This document shows, piece after piece, positions 5,926 through 11,784 of a stretch of 11,784 nt of DNA; position 1 is the stretch's first letter, and every line of letters begins with the position of its first letter. The stretch comes from CAYRTD01 sp964426915 (GTDB lineage Bacteria; Bacteroidota; Bacteroidia; Bacteroidales; GCA-2748055). The notes under the pieces were generated by a model. It was not told where the DNA came from, made no database searches, and was given only the letters and a program-made list of their open reading frames with translations. Location of the stretch: contig CAYRTD010000124.1 of NCBI GenBank assembly GCA_964426915.1, forward strand, positions 1 to 11,784, given 5' to 3'. Both the position numbers and the translations under genes were made by a program.

Positions 5926-7293
5926 TTATCTCTTTTCAAGTGATTCCAGCATAGTAGGTATCAATTCCGTTACAGTAGGATGGGGGATCACCGTAACACG
6001 TATGGTTTTATAGCTTGTACCAGCGTACATGGCATTAAGGATGCTGCCGATAATCTCATCCCCGCCTGTGCCCAGTATCGCAGCTCCCAGGATCTTCTCG
6101 GTTTTTGCATCTATAATAATATCCATGAATCCTCTGGTTTCCCCTTTTTCATTTGCCCGGGAGACTTCAGACATTGGTTTATAGCCGTAGAGTATATCAT
6201 AACCCTTTTCTTGTGCCTGTTTAAGTGTCAGGCCGGCTCTGCCCAGGGGTGGATCGGTATACAGGCAATAAGTTATGATCCTGTCTGAGACTTTTCGTTT
6301 TCCTTCACCAAAAAGATTATCTATCAAAATTTCATAATCATTGTAGGAAGTATGCGTAAAAGCTCCTTCTCCGTTACAATCGCCCAGGGCATATACTCCT
6401 TTCACGTCGGTTTCAAGCCTGTCGTTTACCTGGATGTAACCTCGTTCATTTGTTTTTATTCCGGTATTTTGAAGATCCAACAGGTCTGTATTCGGTATTC
6501 TGCCTGCTGCAACAAGCAGGTGACTTCCCTTAATTTCTTTCGGGCCATCACCGCAGTCCAGTTTAACTGTAACACCTCCATTACTATCGTTTTTAGCTTC
6601 AATGAACTTTGACTTTAACCTGACATTTATGCCATCTTCTTTAAAAAAATTCAGGATCTCATCTGAAATGGATTTATCCTCTCTCGGAATGAGCTGCTCT
6701 CCTTTTTCCACAATGGTAACTTTACTACCAAATCTCCGGAACATTTGACCAAATTCCAGTCCTATGTAACTTCCTCCGATCATAATTAAATGTTCGGGAA
6801 CCTCTTCAAGCTCAAGAATAGTTTCATTAGTGAGGTAATTCACATCTCCAAAACCATCCGGAATTCTTGGTCTGGCCCCTACATTCAAATAGATTTTTTC
6901 CCCACTCAATTCCTGATCATTAATTCTAACCCTTTTATCAGAGACAAAACGCGCAGTGCCTTTAAAAAACTGAATATTTTCAGAATTTTTAACTCCATCT
7001 ATAATTCCATTTACGGATGCCCCGACAATTTTATCTTTGCGGGCTTTTACCTTTTTCATTTCAGTTTTTGTTCCTTCCGGAATGTAAATTCCCATGCTCT
7101 CACCATGCCGTGCATCCCAGATTCTTCTTGCACTGGAGACATAGGATTTGGTTGGTGTGCAGCCATTATTTACACATGTACCTCCAACTGTTGATTTTTC
7201 TATGAACGCAACTTTTTGATTTTCCGATGCGAGTCGAAAGGCGAGTGGTGTTCCTGCTTGCCCGGCTCCGATAATGATGGCGTCAAAATGCAT
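5926..7293 (-). CDS. FAD-dependent pyridine nucleotide-disulfide oxidoreductase (mirror copy)
   Basis: Identical 455-residue product to the gene at 4492-5859, read from the ATG at 7293-7291. The two genes converge on the central hairpin with 66 bases between their stops. With no substitution in either copy, it shows no sign of independent evolution and is probably the same locus read twice. Confidence 0.85.
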   Translation of the reverse strand: MHFDAIIIGAGQAGTPLAFRLASENQKVAFIEKSTVGGTCVNNGCTPTKSYVSSARRIWDARHGESMGIYIPEGTKTEMKKVKARKDKIVGASVNGIIDGVKNSENIQFFKGTARFVSDKRVRINDQELSGEKIYLNVGARPRIPDGFGDVNYLTNETILELEEVPEHLIMIGGSYIGLEFGQMFRRFGSKVTIVEKGEQLIPREDKSISDEILNFFKEDGINVRLKSKFIEAKNDSNGGVTVKLDCGDGPKEIKGSHLLVAAGRIPNTDLLDLQNTGIKTNERGYIQVNDRLETDVKGVYALGDCNGEGAFTHTSYNDYEILIDNLFGEGKRKVSDRIITYCLYTDPPLGRAGLTLKQAQEKGYDILYGYKPMSEVSRANEKGETRGFMDIIIDAKTEKILGAAILGTGGDEIIGSILNAMYAGTSYKTIRVTVIPHPTVTELIPTMLESLEKR

Positions 7294-7439
7294 GATTATA
7301 TAATTTTTTAGATGAATATTTTTAGATTAGACGGGTAAAGAGAAAGATACTTACATTTCAAAGAGAATTTAAGATGAGCAATGAAATAGTTAATTGCCTG
7401 GTGAAATAAATTAAGCCAGTCCAACTTTATTTAAGCCAA

Positions 7440-7447
7440 CAAAGATA
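7440..7447 (-). promoter_or_regulatory. Candidate -7 box (mirror copy)
   Basis: Mirror of the TATCTTTG at 4338-4345, oriented toward the minus-strand flavoprotein gene. The surrounding gene-free stretch 7294-7666 holds only this box, the mirrored hairpin and the mirrored MITE-like element. Confidence 0.35.
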
Positions 7448-7486
7448 TTGCATAAAGGTTTTTTAATTTTCCGGAGGTAAACGCGT

Positions 7487-7512
7487 CTAAATAGAGACTT
7501 TCGTCTATTTAG
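7487..7512 (-). terminator. Terminator-like hairpin (mirror copy)
   Basis: Mirror of the GAAA-loop hairpin at 4273-4298, downstream of the minus-strand acetyltransferase gene. Confidence 0.35.
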
Positions 7513-7669
7513 TGTCCGTCAATAAAGTCGAGTGTCTGTTCCGATAGCTATCGGAACATAATGTTCGAGATCAAGGCTTGCGAAGCCGGAAAAAGCGGAG
7601 TTTACTCGTGTAAATGAGCATTTTTCCGGCGAGCATAAGGCAGATATCGGACATTATGGACAGACACTA
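7510..7669 (-). mobile_element. MITE-like 160-bp element (mirror copy)
   Basis: Exact reverse complement of the element at 4116-4275, with the same 17-of-20 terminal inverted repeats. Its 20-bp palindrome falls at 7538-7557. It again supplies the TAG stop of the neighbouring acetyltransferase gene. Confidence 0.55.
7538..7557. repeat. Perfect 20-bp palindrome (mirror copy)
   Basis: Mirror of the palindrome at 4228-4247. Being self-complementary, it reads the same in both arms. Confidence 0.65.
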
Positions 7670-8182
7670 TTTAATTTTTTTGACATAAAAAATTTGATCT
7701 GTCCCACTATTATAGTAATTCCTGATGGCTTCTTTATTATTTTCATATTCCAATTTCTGCCCCTTCCTTTTAAACTCTCCGGAGTCGATACTGAAGCCAA
7801 ATTTTTCGAAAAGCTTTTGCGAAGCAGTATTTGTTGTTTCGACAGTTGCCATAACCGCCTTACAATTTTTTTGGATGGCCTGATCAATCGTATATTCAAG
7901 TAATCGGGAACCCAGTTTTTCCCCATGTGACTTTTCTGCAACCGCAATTTGCCATATGAATAAGTATCCCGGGATTTTTTGAGAAATAAAGCCAAGCATA
8001 AAACCTATGATTTCAGAATTGCCATTTTCCGGATCTTCCCTGGCAACAAAAAATGTATCACCAAAGTGATCTGACATAATCTTGTATAGGTGCTCAGCAT
8101 GCTGCACGATACCTTTTATTTTTCCGGCAACCGTGTATACTGAAATAAAATCATTTTCTTTTATAGTTTCAATTTTCACCAT
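7667..8182 (-). CDS. GNAT acetyltransferase, EctA-like (mirror copy)
   Basis: Identical 171-residue product to the gene at 3603-4118, with the same Lys89 substitution and the same one-base overlap with the ligase stop codon. Confidence 0.8.
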   Translation of the reverse strand: MVKIETIKENDFISVYTVAGKIKGIVQHAEHLYKIMSDHFGDTFFVAREDPENGNSEIIGFMLGFISQKIPGYLFIWQIAVAEKSHGEKLGSRLLEYTIDQAIQKNCKAVMATVETTNTASQKLFEKFGFSIDSGEFKRKGQKLEYENNKEAIRNYYNSGTDQIFYVKKIK

Positions 8183-9507
8183 TATTCATCTGTTTCGTAA
8201 TGATTAAGTAATTCTTCTGTTCCAATATCTTCCCGGTGCCAAATTTTATCTCCTTTAATATAATCTTTTAAGAGCCTTTCACATAATTCATAAGCTTCAT
8301 AAAGAGAATCTCCTTTTGCAGTAATTGCTACTCCCCTTGGACTGGGTTTAAAGACATTCTTGTCAACAGCAAAACAGGAATAAAAAAGATCTGCCCCGGC
8401 ATCTTTGATAGATTTCTCATCTATTTCCATTAACATATTCCCTTTAGGGTGAGGAAAACCTTCAGGAACAACATATTTACATACAGTAGCCTTTTTCTCA
8501 TATTTAATATCCAGGTTATTTAATTGCCTCGCGATCATAGCTTCAGAAATAGTTACAAAATCTGTTTCCAGTATAGGTATAATGTTTAAGATTTCTGAAT
8601 CTCCGGGTCTGACATTGAATTCTATAACTTTTATCCCGTTAACTGTCTTTATGAATTGACCCGAGAGATAACCCACATAGTATTCCTCGTATTTGTCTGT
8701 CAATTGTGTTATAACTCTCTTCATGATTTTAAGGGATTCATTGTACTCTTCCTGACTTAAGAAAGGAAGGAGATGGTCAGCAAAGCTAATAGAACCCATT
8801 CCAGGGGTATTAAGGCCTTTTTCACCTTCATAAAGGAGTTTATAATCACGGGTAGCAGGCATTCCGGATATTGTCTTGCCATTTACAAAAGCCTGTATGG
8901 TAAACTCCCTTCCTATAAGTTTCTCTTCTATTATAACTTCAGGTATCCCTCCGATATTCTTCTCAAAGATCTCATGAATGTAATTGATGGCATCAGTGTC
9001 ATTATCCAGTTGTATGCCCATTACCTTAACCCCGTCACCTTCCGTAACGCCAGTGGGTTTAACTGCAAAATCATAATTTATTGAATTAACATAATCTATC
9101 ACATCTTCTTTGGCTTTAAAAGTTTCATATAAAGGTGAAACTTCCTCCTGCCCTGTTTCCTTTAGCATTTTTCTCAGAAATGATTTGCTGGTTTCCAGTT
9201 GACTGCATTTTGATGTCGGACCGATACATGGAATATCCTTTGAAATCAGATCATCAGTAATCCTGTTATTAAGTGACATATGTGGCACAGCTATAACCAT
9301 GTCCACTTTCTTTTTGAGAGCATATTCGATTATTGCTTCATTATCCTGCATATCTCCTAGCTTGTGATCCTTTACAAGAGAAACAATTCCTGCATTGGGC
9401 TTATCCATATAGCAGTATAATTCATTTAACACGGAACTTTTTTCTGCAATTGCCCTGGCAAACGCGTGGGTTTTTCCCCATCTGCCTACAAGTAATATTT
9501 TTTTCAT
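8182..9507 (-). CDS. PurD-like ATP-grasp ligase (mirror copy)
   Basis: Identical 441-residue product to the gene at 2278-3603. The 211-base gap to the MBL hydrolase gene (9508-9718) is AT-rich and shows nothing I can name. Confidence 0.8.
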   Translation of the reverse strand: MKKILLVGRWGKTHAFARAIAEKSSVLNELYCYMDKPNAGIVSLVKDHKLGDMQDNEAIIEYALKKKVDMVIAVPHMSLNNRITDDLISKDIPCIGPTSKCSQLETSKSFLRKMLKETGQEEVSPLYETFKAKEDVIDYVNSINYDFAVKPTGVTEGDGVKVMGIQLDNDTDAINYIHEIFEKNIGGIPEVIIEEKLIGREFTIQAFVNGKTISGMPATRDYKLLYEGEKGLNTPGMGSISFADHLLPFLSQEEYNESLKIMKRVITQLTDKYEEYYVGYLSGQFIKTVNGIKVIEFNVRPGDSEILNIIPILETDFVTISEAMIARQLNNLDIKYEKKATVCKYVVPEGFPHPKGNMLMEIDEKSIKDAGADLFYSCFAVDKNVFKPSPRGVAITAKGDSLYEAYELCERLLKDYIKGDKIWHREDIGTEELLNHYETDE

Positions 9508-9718
9508 AAGAATAGACCTGATTGATTATATCTATAATAAATGAGATTTTAAAAGATCTCTATCAATTTGAAGTGCTATACATAGTGATTTATTATTTTT
9601 GATAATTACGGGTATACTTCTTTTAACGGCTAACAAAATGAACTTAACAAACTGTTTACGCAGGATAAATCCGGAATACAGCGTATTTGCTTTATACCTG
9701 AATCAAAAATCAAAAGAC

Positions 9719-10411
9719 CTAAATATAAAATCCCTGTCCGTCCCTGGCAGCTTCAACCTTAACACCATCGGGGGCTTCATTTTCAATCTTATTTCTTGAG
9801 GCTTCAACATCCTTCATAAACCATTTCCCGAAATGCATTAACACAATGTGATCGGTATGTTTACTAAAGATCCTTATCAGATCGGGTACTCCGGTATGAC
9901 CGAATATCTTTCCGCTTTTTTTATCTCTACGTATCATTCCTCCTTTTCTGAAAAAGCTTCCTTCTGTGATTACCATGTCCAGCCTTCCAAGTTCTTCCTG
10001 GTATTTCTTTTCCATCCATGCAAGGTCTCCCGTATAAAGGAGTCTTTTCCCTCCATTTTCAATTATATAGGACTGTGACTTCACCTTAAGACTGTGTATA
10101 GTAGGGATTGGATTGAATTTATAGTTATCTACTTCAAATCTGTCATTTACTACATTGACATTCCCTATCTCTTCATTCTCCTCGGGGCCATAGGCTTTTA
10201 TTTTTTCAGAAAGCTTATTCTTTTTTCTTACAAAATATGCATGATCAGGATGGAAATGAGTGAATACAATGAAGGAGGGATTATAATCGAGATATTCCTC
10301 TTCACCGAGATCAAGTAAAAAGAGATCATCAATCAGGACACCGGAATGTTTTGTATGCCATGGTGCGGTTTCGTCTATTTCACCGCGGGTTCCGAGTATT
10401 TTGATTTTCAT
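9719..10411 (-). CDS. MBL-fold metallohydrolase (mirror copy)
   Basis: Identical 230-residue product to the gene at 1374-2066, started at the ATG at 10411-10409 for the same reason. The longer reading frame begins at 10459 inside the decayed repeat. Confidence 0.8.
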   Translation of the reverse strand: MKIKILGTRGEIDETAPWHTKHSGVLIDDLFLLDLGEEEYLDYNPSFIVFTHFHPDHAYFVRKKNKLSEKIKAYGPEENEEIGNVNVVNDRFEVDNYKFNPIPTIHSLKVKSQSYIIENGGKRLLYTGDLAWMEKKYQEELGRLDMVITEGSFFRKGGMIRRDKKSGKIFGHTGVPDLIRIFSKHTDHIVLMHFGKWFMKDVEASRNKIENEAPDGVKVEAARDGQGFYI

Positions 10412-10449
10412 ATTTATTTCGATGTTTTGTAATATAATAATTAAATGGC

Positions 10450-10517
10450 GCCTGTCCATAATGTTCTTTTACTGAGTTATGCTCACCGGGAAATTGCTTA
10501 ACCGTATTGACAGACTC
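10450..10517 (+). repeat. Decayed short copy of the MITE-like element (mirror copy)
   Basis: Mirror of 1268-1335. Here it reads on the plus strand, starting GCCTGTCCATAATGTTC and ending TATTGACAGACTC. The remainder of the gene-free stretch 10412-10819 is the same divergent intergenic region as in the left arm. Confidence 0.6.
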
Positions 10518-10678
10518 AAAAAATAAATCAGTTTCGAAGCTTTAGTAATTAACACCTGGAAGAGTGAAGTGTTTTCTCTTTGGACTGGCATGTTTCAAGG
10601 GAGGAAAGGTTTATTTTATTCAGTTCAGACTTTCATAAAAAAACTTTTAATCTTTACTTTGGTTAAATCAATGAGACT

Positions 10679-10784
10679 GTAATTTCAGAAATCCCGATTT
10701 CGGGATGAACTGAAATTACTAAGTCGAATTGATCCCGTTGCGAAGCAGTCGGGATCTCAGGGATACACCCCCCGCATTCGGGTG
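10679..10784. repeat. Cluster of three hairpin-forming palindromes (mirror copy)
   Basis: Mirror of 1001-1106: the 10-bp stem unit is at 10679-10719, the GATCCCG/CGGGATC unit at 10731-10756 and the CACCC/GGGTG unit at 10766-10784. Confidence 0.55.
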
Positions 10785-10819
10785 CAAAATAATAAATCAG
10801 AATTCCAATACAATCCATT

Positions 10820-11784
10820 ATGAAAAATAGTGTTGATAAAAAGACAATAACCTGGGGCATTATCGGTGCGGGAGATGTGTGTGAGAAAAAGAGTGTTCCT
10901 GCTATGTATAGACTTCCCGGATCCAAGGTGAAATCTGTTATGAGAAGAAATGGTGAAAAGGCAGCCGGTTTTGCCGGACGGCATAATATTCCTTATGCCT
11001 ATGACGATGCAGAAAAGATATTCGGTGATCCCGAAATCGATATAGTTTACATCGCGACCCCTCCTTCGGTTCATCCGGATCTGGCAATACGTGCAGCAAA
11101 AGCAGGAAAGCCCGCTTATGTGGAAAAACCGATGGCTTCTGATTATAAGGGGTGTGAAGCTATGAACTACGCTTTTCGCGAAGCCGGTCTGCCACTTTTT
11201 GTTGCTTACTACCGGAGGACGCTGCCAAACTTTTTAAAGGTCAGGGAATTGATTGATCAGGGAGCAATAGGGGAGGTGCGAACTGTAAATATTATAATGA
11301 ATAAAGAACCTGTTCCGGATAATGTGCGAAACCTTGATTACAACTGGCGAGTGATTCCTGAAATCTCAGGGGGAGGATACTTTTTTGATCTTGCCTCCCA
11401 CCAGCTTGATTATTTAGATTTCTTATTTGGCCCGGTGAAAGAAGCTAAAGGAATTGCTGCGAATCAGGAAGGTTTATATGAAGCTGAAGATGTAGTTACA
11501 GCCTCATTCAGTTTTGAAAGTGGAGTGGTTGGTAGTGGAAGCTGGTGTTTTACAGCCGGAAAATCTGCAGATATTGACATAACCACCATTGTAGGGTCGA
11601 AAGGTAAAATAGAATATGCTACATTTGGAGATTCCTCGGTTCGCCTTTATTCAGATATAAAAGGTGAAGAGGAGTTTCTTTTTAAATTACCTGAACATAT
11701 CCAGGAGTTGCTTATTCAAAGTATCCTGGACGAGTTCAGGGGAAAAGGAACCTGCCCCAGTACGGGAATTACTGCCGCAAGGAC
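10820..11784 (+). CDS. Gfo/Idh/MocA-family oxidoreductase, C-terminus cut by window edge (mirror copy)
   Basis: Identical 321-codon partial product to the minus-strand gene at 1-965. It starts at the ATG at 10820 and runs open to the last base. The last visible residues are CPSTGITAAR, a segment that in this family usually sits close to the C-terminus. Confidence 0.85.
   Translation, partial: MKNSVDKKTITWGIIGAGDVCEKKSVPAMYRLPGSKVKSVMRRNGEKAAGFAGRHNIPYAYDDAEKIFGDPEIDIVYIATPPSVHPDLAIRAAKAGKPAYVEKPMASDYKGCEAMNYAFREAGLPLFVAYYRRTLPNFLKVRELIDQGAIGEVRTVNIIMNKEPVPDNVRNLDYNWRVIPEISGGGYFFDLASHQLDYLDFLFGPVKEAKGIAANQEGLYEAEDVVTASFSFESGVVGSGSWCFTAGKSADIDITTIVGSKGKIEYATFGDSSVRLYSDIKGEEEFLFKLPEHIQELLIQSILDEFRGKGTCPSTGITAAR

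Larger units (their letters stand above)
1..11784. repeat. Window-spanning perfect inverted repeat (two 5,892-base arms, no spacer)
   Basis: Every gene on one arm has an identical partner on the other strand of the other arm, with coordinates summing to 11785. The first and last bases are also reverse complements, and so are the intergenic stretches I compared directly. The axis lies between 5892 and 5893. Perfect identity over nearly 6 kb, including noncoding DNA, means the second arm carries no independent information. Long zero-spacer palindromes are normally unstable in bacteria because SbcCD cuts them, and both ends truncate the same gene at the same base. I therefore read this as most likely a fold-back assembly or amplification product. 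A recent genuine inverted duplication cannot be excluded from the sequence alone. Confidence 0.97.

Noticed and set aside
1..11784. A genuine tandem or inverted operon duplication as the novel system
   Set aside because: No difference was found between the arms and both ends stop at the same base, so an artefact explains the structure more simply.

Overview
The whole window is one perfect inverted repeat. Base i pairs with base 11785-i, the two arms (1-5892 and 5893-11784) agree everywhere I compared them, and there is no spacer at the centre. It therefore holds only 5,892 bases of independent sequence, read once forward and once as its reverse complement. The centre sits inside a short hairpin that looks like a natural terminator, and both ends stop at the same base inside the same gene. 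This is the pattern expected of a fold-back (palindromic) contig or amplification chimera. A real zero-spacer inverted duplication is possible but less likely.

The organism looks like a member of the Bacteroidota. The DNA is AT-rich, starts lack clear Shine-Dalgarno sequences, a TAtcTTTG-type -7 box is present, and the intergenic regions carry palindromes of the CCGATAGCTATCGG and GCTTCGC types that I associate with that phylum. This assignment is an inference without a database search.

Layout of the unique arm, in left-arm coordinates: (1) a Gfo/Idh/MocA-family NAD(P)-dependent oxidoreductase on the minus strand, cut at its C-terminus by the window edge; (2) a 408-base divergent intergenic region with a cluster of three hairpins and a short decayed repeat; (3) an MBL-fold metallohydrolase on the plus strand; (4) a PurD-like ATP-grasp ligase whose stop overlaps the start of (5) a GNAT acetyltransferase resembling EctA (diaminobutyrate acetyltransferase); (6) a 160-bp MITE-like element with 20-base imperfect terminal inverted repeats, whose first bases form the stop codon of the acetyltransferase gene, followed by a small hairpin and a candidate promoter; (7) a flavin disulfide oxidoreductase of the lipoamide dehydrogenase/mercuric reductase class; (8) the central hairpin. 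The right arm repeats all of this in mirror order.

The ligase and acetyltransferase are translationally coupled and probably act in one pathway: an ATP-dependent amide or amine ligation plus an N-acetylation. The PurD-like protein has lost several residues usual at the purine-pathway active site, so the product is unlikely to be assumed safely as GAR. The MBL hydrolase and the flavoprotein lie on the same strand and may belong to the same functional group, but gaps of 211 and 373 bases make that only a suggestion.
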